Origin: Diadema setosum
Taxonomy: Eukaryota; Echinodermata; Echinoidea; Diadematoida; Diadematidae
Direction: 5' to 3'
Assembly (NCBI GenBank): GCA_033980235.1
Contig: CM067070.1
Span: forward strand, 31,268,594-31,332,593
DNA length: 64,000 bases
Shown here: positions 33,418 through 46,332 of the stretch, piece after piece
Position numbering within the stretch: the first letter of the stretch is position 1
How the letters are laid out: each line of letters opens with the position of its first letter
Program-made: the position numbers and the translations under genes
Notes under the pieces: model-generated
Seen by the model: only the letters and a program-made list of their open reading frames with translations
What the model was told of the DNA's origin: nothing
Database searches by the model: none

Positions 33418-33478
33418 CTCTTTTAAAGCTGCTCTCTGCTGGCTCATCACTCAGAGTAGAGTAGTCTGTGTTCGGTGT
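33418..33478 (-). CDS. C2CD2L: C2CD2-type exon, Ser/Asp-rich linker
   Basis: Acceptor TTAACCCCACAG and donor AGAG/GTAAAG, phase 0 to phase 1, 61 nt. It encodes TPNTDYSTLSDEPAESSFKR. It connects the conserved TPTKKSTLI block to the polybasic exons and has several potential phosphorylation sites. It is identified by phase and position rather than by family similarity. Confidence 0.65.
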
Positions 33479-35475
33479 CTGTGGGGTTAATGTTAATACA
33501 AATATCAGTGTTAATACAGTTAAACTCTTATTAGCAATCACTGTATTGTGTCATGAATATGGTAACATGGATGTTCATGTAAATTCAGTGAAACAATTCG
33601 AAGGCACAAAACACAATCAATACTCGTTTGTAACTTCATTTAGAGTAAACACACATATGTAGTCATTACATACAGGTATCATATCAAAGAACAGCAAAGT
33701 TTCATAAAATTCAATTACTCGTACACATTTCCTAGCAACTTTGGAAAACGAACATCAACAATTAAATTACATTAATATGAATTTCTGAAAATTTCATTAG
33801 GCTTTCTGGTCAGTACTTTTCCAATACTCAATTACTTGAAAAACTAATTTAGAACTTTGTATTTCAATTTGGAAGCCAAAAGAGTCATAACTGCTAGCAA
33901 CCTTAATAGAGTTAAAGTGAAGATTACACACACCAGAACATCTAGTAACCAGAATCTTGCAAGAAATCCTCCTAGATAAATTATATTGGAATCATAACTG
34001 TGTTTCTTTTATCTCTTTTCCTTCTCCATTCACCCCACCCCCCCCCCCCCCCCCCTTCCCCCCGTCAATCATTCAGTCTATATTAAGATCATTGTGGAAA
34101 GCTGGCATCTCCATCTATTGTGTCCATGGATGTCACATGTAATAGACAAATTGAGATCATTGGAATATTCAATGCAAGGTGCTTAATATCAAACATATCA
34201 TACAGACCGATTTTTCAATTAGTTTTTACACTTCATTTTCCTTTTTACATGGTACCAAAGACATTTAAATCACAGAGGACAAGCAGACAATGGTGAGTGA
34301 AACATTCTGTTGGAATGGAATCTTACACAATACATGTATTTTTAAGTGTAGCAAAAGCTTGGTGACAATGACAATTATTTCATTCAGTGGAAATTGATGA
34401 CTGTGTACAGTGTTTCAAGCACGGAAAGTAGCAGAATGACTCTTCCTTTTTCATTTGAATATAGGAGAGGAACAACCACATATATGTACTTTAATATCTA
34501 ACTGGAATGAAAAAGGGCATATACATGCAATCTATAAAAAAAAAAGAAAAAAAAAAAGAAGTAATTAGAGTAATGTAGAGATGTACATGTATATACGTGT
34601 AGGCCTGCATTGTACATGCACACTAGTACAAAGAAAGATAGATTGATAGATACGTGTAGATAAACAGATACATTGTAGATAGACAGGGAGATAAAAAAAA
34701 AGATAGATAAAAAGATAGAGATATAGGGTGCATAATGCATACTTTTCTCGTGTCTATTTTTGACAGTTAACAAATTAACTACAACCTGGGTTTATTTCAC
34801 ACAGTATGATGGTCAGATATCCAGCATGCCAATACAAACATACAGAATAAAGAGACAAGCTCACTGACCACAAAAGCACACAAGCACAAAACAAAGACCA
34901 AGACCAAGTCAACTGCTTAAACAATGCATTAGACACAATGGAAAAAGGGTCAAAAATCTATAAATGTCTCCTACATCTCTCCTCTGAATGGATGGAGTGA
35001 AAAATGTTATTTGAAGTTATCAAAATGTGACTGTCATGACCAAATTATGACACAGGAAATTATGGTTCTACATTGTATCACCTTTAAGACAAGTGAGAAG
35101 CGCTTTGAATTGAACACATTTTCATTTTCCCCTCTGGTTCTGTAGTTCGTAGCTCCGACTGGTACACAAACTGCCAGCTACCTTACTTCTTTTATTAATG
35201 CCAATGGCAAAATGAACTAGAGGACTTCACAAGCTATGTGAATATATAAAATGAAGAAAAAAGAATGTATGACTTTTTTTTTTCTTTTTTTTTTCAAGCA
35301 TGCTACACATTGACACTGTTTAATACATGAATACTACTGTGCTGGATTGATGAATGTGACAGAAAGGCTTTCCATGAGATTTGTAAACATTTATTCGTAA
35401 ATGCTTTGCCATGATATATTTTTCTTTCCATTTTCTCTTTAATCATGAGTACAGCTGCTCTCAAAACTTGGTTAC
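33479..35475. other. Intron, AT-rich, nothing recognised
   Basis: A C run at about 34028-34057 and A/T-rich GATA-like repeats near 34630-34720. No exon seen. Confidence 0.5.
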
Positions 35476-35499
35476 CTTTTCAACTGGGGCAGTCCTTTC
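35476..35499 (-). CDS. C2CD2L: Candidate 24-nt microexon (ERTAPVEK)
   Basis: The acceptor has a good pyrimidine tract (TATATTTCTTCTTATGTTTG, then AACCTCAG) and the donor is AAG/GTAACC. Phase 0 on both sides fits exactly between the exons ending at 36668 and starting at 33478. It is small enough to be a neural-type cassette microexon. It is supported only by splice signals and phase. Confidence 0.4.
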
Positions 35500-36407
35500 C
35501 TGAGGTTCAAACATAAGAAGAAATATAACAGTCTCTTTTCTTCCGCCCTACATAGACTTGCCACTGGAGTGAGTTTTATATACTACGTATGTATCTGAAA
35601 AGAACAGTGTACTATCGGTAGCATAAGAAGGAAGGTATTCCATCTTTTCTCTCAACCTTACCAAAAAATTATCAGGTTAACATCTGTGATAAGACAGGGA
35701 AACAATCTGGTAGGATAAGAAATGAAACAATCCCTCTTTGCAACGCTTATTGATGTGCATTCGAAACACAATATTTGTTCTTTGTAAGGCTCAACAGGCT
35801 GACATACAATACCATTGTCAAAAATGCTGTATATGGCATACTTCCATATCGCTCTTCAGCATCTAAACCTTAACCACCTACAACTGCCCCTGAACCTGTG
35901 ATATGATTGCTATTGTCTCTGGGTTTATATGTTCACGGTATGTAGCCTCATTCTGCACACACAGTGTAAACATGCACAATGTTCAATTTTGTATACTTGA
36001 GCATAGTCATGCCTGTGTTAATACTAGTACATTGTACATACGTTGTTATAGGTCTTGCTGGGGCAAACAAGGAAAGAATTCACTTCTGTGACCACCAAAA
36101 AAAAGAAAGAAAGAAAGAAATGAATAAAAAATAAATAGTGAATAAATAAATGAATAAATTGGGGTAGAAGAAGAGCACAATACTGAGAAAGAAAAAGGAA
36201 AAAAAAAAAAACATGCTTTGGCACAATCTACATCTGCTCACACAAAGTCAAGTAGCATAGTGCATGTTTTGTGTATATTGTAGGTACACACAGTAGAATA
36301 CAGCTGTAGATATTAGTTGTGCTCACAAACTAGACAATAGGGTTAGCCTCAGGTCTTTTCACAAGCTATAAGAATCAGACCATGCAGTAATGTCATAGAA
36401 CACCAAT
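35500..36407. other. Intron, nothing recognised
   Basis: An A-rich run with AGAA/ATAA units near 36095-36215; no exon. Confidence 0.5.
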
Positions 36408-36572
36408 GCCCCATTTCATACAAGATGTTTTTATAACAGAATAGCAACTCTTGCTGGGATGGAAACTTCCCATAGCAACAGCCAATCAGGAAGCTGGATT
36501 CTTGTCATTACCGTGACAATTGCCATTCCAGCAAGAGTTGCTATTGTATTAACTTTGTATGAAATGAGGCCC
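36408..36572. mobile_element. 165-bp palindromic element (GCCCCATTTCATACAA ends)
   Basis: GCCCCATTTCATACAAGATG is matched by TTTGTATGAAATGAGGCCC. Inner arms AATAGCAACTCTTGCTGG and CCAGCAAGAGTTGCTATT are perfect complements. It lies about 100 bp from an exon. Confidence 0.85.
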
Positions 36573-36667
36573 TGAAGTTTGGTGAGAGAATTCAACACAC
36601 AGACCACAAACACCTACGTTCAAGAGAGTTACACCTTGCGGCATAGTGTATAACTGTGATACAGTAC

Positions 36668-36825
36668 CTGTGATACACCGTGTATGATGAGTGTACTCTT
36701 CTTTGTCGGTGTCTTCTGCCTGGTGTCGCTGGCTGCTTCTGACAGGTGCCTGATGGCGGTGTCGGCCACTGAGCGGGGAGCACCTTTTGGGGATGGGGGC
36801 GTGGCAGCAGCTTCCTGCCTGGTTT
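36668..36825 (-). CDS. C2CD2L: C2CD2-type exon with VADTAIRHL...TPTKKSTLI motif
   Basis: Acceptor GTTGCCATAG and donor CACAG/GTACTG, phase 1 to phase 0, 158 nt. After an Ala/Pro-rich start it encodes VADTAIRHLSEAAS and QKTPTKKSTLIIHGVSQ. The human family member has VAETAIRQL...KKTPTKRSTLIISGVSK at the same place, the strongest single match in the window. It is known only as a conserved tail segment; its biochemical role is not assigned here. Confidence 0.92.
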
Positions 36826-37558
36826 CTATGGCAACAACAAGTTGAGATATCTTTCATGACATCAGTCAATCAATATCAATAAGTATGCAATAACAGCATA
36901 CATGAACAAAGTGATGTTTTACAGAAAACTATATGACAATTGTACCTATGTGAACTCCCCAATATGTCAACATTACAGATTACATGCTATACAGATAGAA
37001 TGAATTCAGCCTGAAATTATAACTTGTGAAATCCTGACATTCATATTATTTGACTTTTTTCTACCATTGTCATCCTAAATACAGAGTACAGTTACTGTAT
37101 ATTCATAAGCAAGTAAAACGAAGGACGATGATCTGAAAACATGATCATGAAATGGCATGAGCACGAAATGAAAAATGGTGTGGCATGAAAATGACATACA
37201 TCAAACACAGCAAAAATAAAATGCAGGTGAGGTGGGTGCATTGTATTCTGTAGTTACATTCCTACATGAACACGTGGTACTAAACCCTGTTTGCACCTGA
37301 ACTACCCACACCCTAAAAAGCACTCAACCACTTACAGCTATGTTCTATGCATATTAGTGCGTCTGTGTGCAAGTGCACAAAGATATGGGTGTGAGTGTGT
37401 GTGTACTTCTTTGCCCTGTTCAAATCATTTTTGTATCAACCTACCCTACATATTTATCTTAAGTTTGTAAATACCCTATAAATCAATAAAGACCAAGCAT
37501 AACAGTAAGACTTAATGCCTACCTTCAATCAGAACAGGCTGACATTGTAACTAAAATT
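36826..37558. other. Intron, nothing recognised
   Basis: No exon or repeat family supported. Confidence 0.5.
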
Positions 37559-38235
37559 GTGACCTTGCACCTCAAAACGAACATAAAGTCGCACACACTG
37601 ATTTTGCGTGAGGACTGAAAATAAGTGAAATGGGTCAACCTAGCCGAACTTGACTTTTTCATATTTTCTGAAAGCATGGGTCTTCTTTTACATTATGCTA
37701 AAATTTGGTATCATAAAACTGGCAGGAAAGTGTGTTTTTTAGCAGTTTATCTCGAACATTTTTGGTAGAATAGTGTGATTAGGTGTGTCTTTAGAATCCC
37801 TTTTTCATTTCTGAAAAACCTTGTCCACATTCTTCACTTTCAACTCTAATAACTTTTGAAAGGATAGTGCTACTGCTTTGAAAGTTGGCATCAATTATGG
37901 ACAAAATGTGTTAATGAGGCATGCTTAATTTCAGTTTAATTTGATAATCCCTTCTCTGGTGGTTTACTTCCTGTTTTTTGTCCCATTCATCGCACAGCCA
38001 GCACCGTTTGGTAAAGATTAAACGCTTGAATAGACACTGTACTTCAGAGCCTCTTTTCTCGGTTCACACTATTCCTGAGTTTGTGCTTTCTTTTCAATAT
38101 TTAGATAGGTTAGGAGAGTCCATTTGATTTGATTTACACATCATTTTAAAGCTTAAAGTCTGCTCTTTCAGAATATGGTCTTAACTAAAAATTCATGTCT
38201 TGCGACTTTTTGTTTGTTTTGAGGTGCAGGGTCAC
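37559..38235. mobile_element. MITE family C, long copy
   Basis: GTGACCTTGCACCTCAAAAC with AAAGTCGCA at the left is complementary to TTGCGACTTTTTG and GTTTTGAGGTGCAGGGTCAC at the right. Related to the short copy at 48050-48293. Confidence 0.82.
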
Positions 38236-38547
38236 AATTGCGAGCTGAATGGTGAACTAATTTGAGAGGTGGCAACTTGCTTAAATTTGCTATCATGTTT
38301 GTTCTCCATGGTTCCCTTACATAGTCATTCAGGTGACAAAACTTTGCACTTCTCAAAAGCACACTAATTTTGCATACTGTATCATCCAGCAAAGGCCCAT
38401 TTCTAACATGCTGCAGATATTGTACACTGAGTATACACAACTCTTATGTGATATCTAGATGTTTCAGCATTCAGAATAAGGCTTCAATGCAATGCACAGG
38501 CAAGAAATTACATGCAAACAAACTGGAAGATAAAATAGTGCTTAAAT

Positions 38548-39215
38548 GTGACCCGCTGCAACAAAAGGATCCGAAAGTCGGGGGAGAACAATTTTTTGAA
38601 AATGACATGACATTATTACCTTACTATTCCACTTTAATGTCATATATAACATGACTCATAAAAGTACTTGGTTGCAGAGATATCAATGATTATATTAGCG
38701 CATGTCGAGTGGTATAGGAAATCAGCGTTTCGAGTAAACCGCCTTCTAAGTTTTCCTTCCGACGCTATCATGATCAAGGGGAAGCAAGACAGGTGTCACC
38801 ACTGGACAATAGAAGGTAAGCTCCTAGCAACCTCCACGATGTTCATTCAAGCTTAGCGCCAGCGGTCTACGAACGACCAATCAGCAACCAGGATGCCACG
38901 CACTGACTAATGAGATCACAATCCCTCGTTGCTATGGGCAGAGTCTAGCTGTGGCACTAAATCCAAATCTTCAGACACGTATCTGTTCCGTTGAAAGTCA
39001 GAAAATCATGGCCCAGAAAAACGCTATTTTCTTGCCTTTCCTTTGATCATTTAGCTTTGAAATTTCGGCAGATGATAGAAAATACATTACACTACAAAAT
39101 TATGTCAAAGACAGAAATCCGAACGTTTTGACGGATTTTGATGATCTGACTTCAAACTCGATTTTCTCGGCTCACCCATCAGCGACTTTAGAATCCTTTT
39201 GTTGTAGCTGGTCAC
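38548..39215. mobile_element. MITE family D, long copy
   Basis: GTGACCCGCTGCAACAAAAG and GATCCGAAAGTCG at the left match CGACTTTAGAATCC and TTTTGTTGTAGCTGGTCAC at the right. It shares ACTTTTATGAGTCATGTT-type blocks (here in complement) with the copy at 28658. Confidence 0.82.
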
Positions 39216-40656
39216 AAATGGTTTTAAGAGTAGCATTGTCCATAACGAAAGTCTTACTAACACAACATTCATTTATTTAATACAGCCACACGGGATTGTG
39301 CCAGTCGTACCATTAAAACTATAAAGCAGAACTTGATGCAAACATATCAAATGATGCATAGATCAAAGTTTGATGTGAATTAAGACAGCATGTGAAAGTG
39401 GAACCTGGAATGAAATCTATTCCTTCTAGAAGCCGCCAGTGAAGTAGAATGGCTCAAGTTGTGGCTTGTGGTCTAGCAAGAGGGGCTTCCCCAGTACATC
39501 CTAACTTTAAAATGCTATCGAATTCATATTGTAGCAGGACTGCCAACATCCATACACGTACATCAGCATCAGGAAAGCTCCAAAGAACTGTCTGAGAGAT
39601 TTTGTGTGTTACATTGCATCTCAGCAGGTAACAAAAATTTCCCAATTAGGAAGGCTTTTACATGCTCTTATCAGCACTCAAAGACACATACAATGAACAT
39701 GTAGATGACCCGTGTTATAATGAAGTCCTCGGGACTGGCAGTTTTCTCTCATTATATCAACATTTTGTTTCTACAACCAAAGGTAATTTTGCACCATAGA
39801 CATTCAAATGATGACAATACTTTTGGGAGGTAAATTTTCAATTTGCTGTAACAATTGTTTATAACAACCATGTTCATTGCTAAGGGAGCATTCTGCAGTT
39901 TACTCTTATGGGAACATCCAGCTATTAAAAGTCAAGGAGACTTGTACGTCGATTCTGTGGCAGCCAATACATGGAAAGAATCATGGGAGGTTTGTTTGTT
40001 TGTTTGTTTGTTTGTTTGTTTGTTTGTTTGTTTGTTTTTTGTAAAACAGGTTCACTGTATCTTAGTTACACAGTTTGCATGTAGTGCTTTCCTTGGAGTA
40101 ATAAGGCAGGCAGTCTCACAATACAGTGTACGTAGCTAAAGTGTGCCAGGCACTAAGACACTACTGTCGTAAGACTTGTGCAAACAATGAAATTTGGCAG
40201 CTCCAATAAACAAACAAACATAAATAACACAGAGAGCATTGACTGAAAAGCAAAAGATGAGGTGTTTTGTCTTAGAAAGAAAAAAAAAAAGCTGCAATTT
40301 AGGTATGCCATATTTAGAAAGTGCTTTGTGTACTGTGAATGCAAGAGCTTCAGTGAAAGTTAGAAAGCCTTTAATACAAAAGACAACAATGTACTTCAAA
40401 GATGAAACTAGGTAGAGTTGTGCAAGGAGGAAATATAACAAGTGCATTTATGATGTCTACACTCTGCATCAATATCACATGGCTAAAGATAAGCCGAACA
40501 TTGCATACTTGTTGCAATCCTCACTACAGTACACGTATAGATGTGAATTTGCAACTTAAAGTAGGTGTATAATCAAAAGATGCATAATAGTGAATTTATC
40601 TTTATTACCCTTTAGTGCACACCACACCTTTGTATTTTACGAGAAGGGACAAACAT
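39216..40656. other. Intron with a (GTTT)n run
   Basis: About 12 GTTT units at 39991-40037. No exon or element otherwise. Confidence 0.55.
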
Positions 40657-41240
40657 TTAAAGGACAAGTTCACCTTCATTAACATAAGGATTGAGAGAAT
40701 GCAGCAATATTAGTAGAACACATCGGTGAAAGTTTGAGAAAAATTGGACAATCGATGCAAAAGTTATGAATATTTAAAACTTTTGTGTTGGAACCGCTGG
40801 ATAAGAAGACTACTAAGGCTTGTGTTAATAAGGCTTTTGATGTCCTATGAGTACAACAGTATAAAGAAAATGTAAAGAAAATTCAACATATTTTCACTTT
40901 TGTCGCATGATAAAAGAGCACTTGACTTGCCTCTTTCTAAAGGCAATGGGAATAATATTACCCATAACATATGTCAGTAACGAGTCAAGGGAATGTGTAC
41001 TTTTTTTTCAAAAGATGAAATTTTGTGAAATTCTCTTTATATTTTCCTTATATTGTTGTACGCATATGACATCATACACTGCAGTAGTCTTCTCATCCAG
41101 CAGTGACTGCACAAAAACTTCAAAAATTCATAACTTTTGAATGGATTGTTCGATTTTCCTCAAACTTTCAATGATGTGTTCTACTAATATTGCTACATTC
41201 TCTCAATCCTTATGTTAATGAAGGTGAACTTGTCCTTTAA
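40657..41240. mobile_element. MITE family F, full copy
   Basis: TTAAAGGACAAGTTCACCTTC at the left is complementary to GAAGGTGAACTTGTCCTTTAA at the right, and the arms pair for more than 100 bp (AGCAATATTAGTAGAACACA against TGTGTTCTACTAATATTGCT). TTAA ends, 584 bp, non-coding. Confidence 0.9.
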
Positions 41241-42969
41241 TGCAACTTGGATCAGAGCCTTTCATGGGAGTTTTTGGCTTGACAGAACTTAGGTCCTAAC
41301 AAGTATCTTATGCTCCTATGATGGTATCACTGTATCATCACACTATGAGGGGGAAAAAAGTAAGAAAAAAAATAAGAAAAAGAAGAAATAGATGAAAAAG
41401 AAGAAGAAGAAGAAAAGAAAAGAAAAAACACAAAAAATAAAGCACTGCGTATCAATATCATCATCTTCAATTCAGAAACTCTAATTTCCTTTACATCAAG
41501 GTAATTTTGCCCTTAAACATTGCAAGTGCACAGCTGAAAGCGGACATCCAATACCTCCAGATAGGCAGTGCACAAATATTGTGAAGACTCTGATTGTGCA
41601 TCCATGCTTGACAATGGATTATAAAAAAAACAAACCTCTGATTATAATGCTCGGCGAAGGCGTTTGTGTAGCTTCACATTCCATCCCAGGTGAACACAAA
41701 AAATAAAACACATCCGAAGCATGGACGATGAATGATCATGAGCAGTTAAGAATAAAGATACCATACATTTCCTTTTTCCACTTTTATGCACATGTACAAA
41801 ATGTTCCTAACAAAACGCATTAACAAACAAATAAACACACACACACACACACACGGAAACATGATATGCATTTAATGGATGACACTCTGCAAATTTTGTT
41901 ACCATGGAAATGGAGGATGCAATTTAAATGAGGTAATGAATGATGCATGGTAGGTTTGTTAGTAAAAACAAGCAAGTCATTCAAGTAGCCTGTATGGTTG
42001 TTAGTTTCTCTTTTCAAATCACATAAAATCAAATAAAAAAAAAATATATATATACACATAAATATTCGTCCAGCATTCTTAAGCAAACTCAACTATAAAA
42101 CTTTTAGGCAATAATTGCCTTTATACAGTCGAGGTCACGAGTCCAATTGATAAATCTCTTGGTCTTCTTCTGCATCTCAAAAAATATGCGGCCCTTGGAG
42201 GGACTAGCAACTTGCACTAGCACAATCCACACAAATTTTGCAATGAGGATTTGCAAGTTTATCAAAAACCTGAACATCATCTGTAAAAATTTGCCTCCAT
42301 CCAAAGATTTGTATTTCTATACATTAGCTTATCTACTCGTCTTCTATCACTGATCTTATTCATGGGGTAAAATGTATTGTACATCCCTTACTAAATATTG
42401 CAATACCACTTGCTGCAAAATTACAGGTTCTTTTGATTGGCAAAGAACACTATTCCCTTTGAATAAGTGTGTTTGATCTGCAGTTTTGTCTACCTTATGA
42501 CCCAAAATAATCAAACACTGGAAAATATTGGGCCCACATAATTTTAAGATTCCTATTCAGATACTTCTGAATTGAATATTGCAATTTAGATCCCTCATCC
42601 TCTTTACACCATTATCAGAAAAAAAAAATAGCCCTGCTTTGTGCGTCTGCAAAGAAAATTTTGAATTGTAAACATGAAAGCGTTTCCTGATCATAAGGAT
42701 GATGAGATTAAGATGGCATGGTTTAGTTTGCATGTACTGATGATCCACCCATCAATCATGCTTTACTTATTCATAGCACAATAAAAAGAGTTTGAGTTAT
42801 TTGAATTAATGTCGCCTACAAATAGGAAAAAGAGAGATTAATTAGCATGGACAAGGAGGGTGAAAATAATGACGCCAAGTGAAGATCCGCCTCCCGCTAT
42901 GCCCTTTCTCCTTTGCCTCTCTACTGCCACAACTTTTAGGCCACAACCCCTTAGCAATAATGTCATCCA
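41241..42969. other. Intron, AT-rich, nothing recognised
   Basis: An AGAAGAAG-type purine run near 41340-41440 and a CA run near 41832. No exon. Confidence 0.5.
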
Positions 42970-43180
42970 GGAACACCTCCATCCAGCCACACCCCTCTAT
43001 ACACAACCCCATCTAGTCATACCACCTCTAGCCACACCCCAACTAGCAACATCCCTTCCCTAATACCCCCATCTAGCCACACGCCCTCTATCCACACCCC
43101 ATCTAGCCATACCTCCTATAGCCACAACCCATCTAGCCACACCCCCATCTAGCCACACCCCCTCCCTAACACCCCTCCCC
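42970..43180. repeat. Minisatellite, CATCTAGCCACACCCC units
   Basis: About ten degenerate 16-20-bp units (CCATCTAGCCACACCCCCT and variants) lie in the intron, ending four bases from the splice donor of the next exon. On the gene strand they read as G/T-rich. Confidence 0.8.
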
Positions 43181-43184
43181 TCAC

Positions 43185-43340
43185 CTGATGCCACTCTTGG
43201 GCGTGGTACTTCCAGCATGGACTGGGTGCCTGTGGATTGGCGGGGCTTTTCGGCGACCATCCCCTCTGTGTCGGGAATCACTCCCGGCCGCTGGGGGGTG
43301 GGGAGTGACGCGGCCGTCGTCACCACTCTCATTGGTGCAT
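43185..43340 (-). CDS. C2CD2L: C2CD2-type exon, Pro/Thr-rich linker
   Basis: Acceptor TTCTCTCACAG and donor ATCAG/GTGAGG, phase 1 to phase 1, 156 nt. It encodes APMRVVTTAASLPTPQRPGV, then EGMVAEKPRQSTGT and EVPRPRVAS. It is low in recognisable motifs, as expected for the disordered part of the tail between the APDGT and TAIRHL blocks. GC-rich coding sequence in an AT-rich setting supports it. Confidence 0.8.
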
Positions 43341-45119
43341 CTGTGAGAGAATTTTTGTTTCAGGTTTTTGGTGTTTTGTCTTTAGATTCGTGCTTTGCTC
43401 AATGGAAGTGCAGAATTCAAAATCTAATGCAAATTCAATCACTGCCTGAAGAGCCAACCCAATAGATACAAAGTGATCTATTGTAGAGTGCACGCGGTGA
43501 TGTAATACACTAATACCTGAAATGTCCACAGGAATAGTATTCAGTGTTTGTATTCATACTACATGTTGAGATTAGTAGCTCTGCGCACAGCCTGTATCTT
43601 CCTCACTAAAAGGGACTCACAGAGCTCATCTCGCGAAAAATTCTAAGCAATCTGTCTTCATGGCATCAACTATTTGGAAGAATTGATATTACTCCTTCAA
43701 ATTCTTTTGATTAGAAGATTGACCCAATTAGCACACAAAATATCTTTATGTGGGAGTCATATCATGTCTTGTTAGATTTCACTTGATTTGTGAGTCTTAC
43801 AGTTATGGGAAGCCTACTGTAGGATAATTGCAAGGTTATTTAAGGGGAAACAAGCCATACTATGTAGTCCATACATACATTTTAGGGAAATGGGCTGTCA
43901 TACAGTGATGCAGGGATTTCTGTTTGCAATATCTTGTTATGTGTATGTTTAGAACTTATTCACTCGCAGTAGTTTAGCAGTATTTATACGGGAACTGTCA
44001 GGCAGATGGGTAGAATTTCCACATGCTTTGGTTCATGGAGAAGCATGCACATGGGGGAATTACTGAGAGGAAGAATGTAAATTTCAACAAATACTTTTTT
44101 TTTTTTGGGGGGGGGGGGGGGTCAATCCAAGCTGTCCAAATTGGTATGGACATTCATAAATACAATGTAGGTCTCCTTGATGACAGTACAACAATTTTAC
44201 ATTCTCTTCTCTTAATGGCTTACAATGGAGAGTGAATCTGCAGCCTCAATGAATTCCACTCAATGTCCCATGCTTCATGAAGATGAAGTTTCATTGACAA
44301 GGTTGCAATCCAAAATTTATCCCTTGTACAACTCCTGCAGGGCATGTTGCATCCAGCACTGATTTCTAAATTTGGTTGGATCTACTCTCTCTCCATCCTC
44401 AGTTTTCTTACATTACCACTTCCAACACTCAGTACAGTTTTGGATCTTGCTGAAGTTGGTTAAGACTAAAGCAACAATATTAACTGTTGTTGGCTAAATA
44501 GACACATGGTACCTTTTTTTCTCCTCGGAGAAAACATGAAGTGTAAACGACTTCACAACATTTGTTTAATGATGTTTACTTCACAATTTTAGTTAATCCA
44601 GAAATAAGATAGCACACATCAAGTTACCAGATGTGAGAGATTTATATTTCCTTGAGCTCTGGGATACTTCTTCCTGCTGACAGACAGATTGAACCACAAC
44701 CATTAACTTTTCTCTATTCCATTCCAAATCTAGGCACTTAGCCCCTCCTGTGCCAGAGGCTTTGGATGGCATGCATGTATGATACTATGAAGTTTTCTGT
44801 GCTAAATGGCACACAAATCAGAAATAGTTAAATGCTCCATTCTCCTTCTGCCTCACCCAAAGTCTGATAACCTGTGAAATATATCTTCAAAAACCATACA
44901 TTCAATCAAATCTATTCAAAATTGATCATGAGATGCAAAGATCTGTACAATCAAACAGAGTCAAGGATTTAACCTTTGATGAATGCCGAACACTCTTGCA
45001 ATCATATCAACCTCTGCATGTATCTACTCCACCTGTGTCCTCTTGCATGAAAAAGATTTTGTTTGGTTCTTTCAGGATATAGGGGCAAAATGTTACCCGA
45101 CAGTCTGGTCAAGATTAAG
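43341..45119. other. Intron, nothing recognised
   Basis: A T/G homopolymer junction at about 44096-44120; no exon or element otherwise. Confidence 0.5.
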
Positions 45120-45358
45120 TGAAGAGTATGGTCTTCATACAGATTGAGTGCCATTTTTGAACATTTTGAAGTAAGTCCATCATCAGCGCAAAATAAAACC
45201 TTTCAACTGATCCTACACTTGTTGCAAAACAAGAGTTACGTAATCTTGTTGTCATGATTTTTTTTGAATTCCATATTTTCTTTGTTTTGGAAATTTTATC
45301 TAAAACATCTCAAATCGACAAGAATGGAGTTACCTCATTTAACAATCCAACTCTTTAA
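45120..45358. mobile_element. Degenerate relative of family L
   Basis: GTGCCATTTTTGAACATTTTG, AAGTAAGTCC and CAAAATAAAACCTTTCAACTG align with the left half of 55901-56147. The right end (CAATCCAACTCTTTAAG) also matches. Confidence 0.5.
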
Positions 45359-45500
45359 GTGTTGCATGCATCAATCTGACTTTCATCTTGCAAATCAATC
45401 ATCATATTTGGATGCATAAGGACACAAGGGCCTCTATGACAATAACAAACATTCACAACAGCAGAATGGAATGGAAGATAAAAATGAAGGTCATGCTTAC

Positions 45501-45687
45501 TGCCCCCTTTACCATTGACGCCTGTCCGTCGGTCTCCTTGCTTGGGCTTGGCCGTCGTCGTGGTTACCATGGTGATGACGGTGCCGTCGGGCGCGACGCT
45601 GCGTGAGGTCTCCACCCGCTTGGTTGGAGAGACGGGCTGTCTGGGTTTGACCTCCGTGTTCTGCTCGGCGGACTCCATGAATAAGAA
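45501..45687 (-). CDS. C2CD2L: C2CD2-type exon with SPTKR...APDGTVIT motif
   Basis: Acceptor CCCTCTACAG and donor GGCA/GTAAGC, phase 0 to phase 1, 187 nt. It starts FLFMESAEQNTEV (the last strand of the C2 domain), then VSPTKRVETSRSVAPDGTVI and TTTTAKPKQGDRR. Human TMEM24 has [20 protein letters not shown] right after its C2 domain. This exon settles the family identification. Confidence 0.93.
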
Positions 45688-46093
45688 CTGTAGAGGGCAC
45701 CATCACACATGCCATTTACACGTATTCTAATTATTCTAGCAATTTGTTTCAGCAATTCTAGCATCTGTTATTGGGCATAATGACAATTAACCTGAAAGTT
45801 TACAAAGTTGAAATGACACGCACACAGTCAATACCTTCAGTCTACAAAGAACATATTTCTAATGAATACTACCAAAAATGCCAATTTTATACCCATTTAC
45901 AATCAGAAGCTGTAATAGTACAGAGACATTTGTTGCAAAAGCTGTTATCAAAGTAAAATTTGATAAAGTTTTATCTGATGAATATGCAAATTCAAATATC
46001 TTCTTGATTTTGGACTACAAAAAATATCAGAGTGATTATGCACAAACTCATAAAAGTCACTATGTACAAAGCAATGCACATTGACATTGGCAT

Positions 46094-46169
46094 CAAATTG
46101 ACCCCACCCCCCCCCCCCCCCCCCCCAGTAAAAACATGGTCTCAAATAGCCCAGTTAGAACAGGGTTAA
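46094..46169. mobile_element. Right-end fragment of piggyBac-like family E
   Basis: TCAAATTGACCCCACC, a C run of about 20, AAACATGGTCTCAAATAGCC and AGTTAGAACAGGGTTAA reproduce one terminus of the element at 21282. It is about 35 bp from an exon. Confidence 0.75.
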
Positions 46170-46204
46170 ATCTGGAAAGAATGAAAGCAAAGACTGCACC
46201 CTAC

Positions 46205-46332
46205 CCAAACTGTGAGGGAGCCCTTCACATTCTCCCCTTCGCTGGTGACGCCGTTCAGGGGCAGAATGTGCCTACTGCCTCTCATGTGTTCCAGTGAGTC
46301 AACCGGGACCATCGCCTCACCAAAGAACATGT
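46205..46332 (-). CDS. C2CD2L: C2CD2-type exon, C2 domain third part
   Basis: Acceptor CCATGGCAG and donor TTTGG/GTAGGG, phase 1 to phase 0, 128 nt. It encodes MFFGEAMVPVDSLEHMRGS and HILPLNG, then a loop and VKGSLTVW. The FFGEAMVPV segment is the typical C2 strand after the third calcium loop. Confidence 0.88.
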
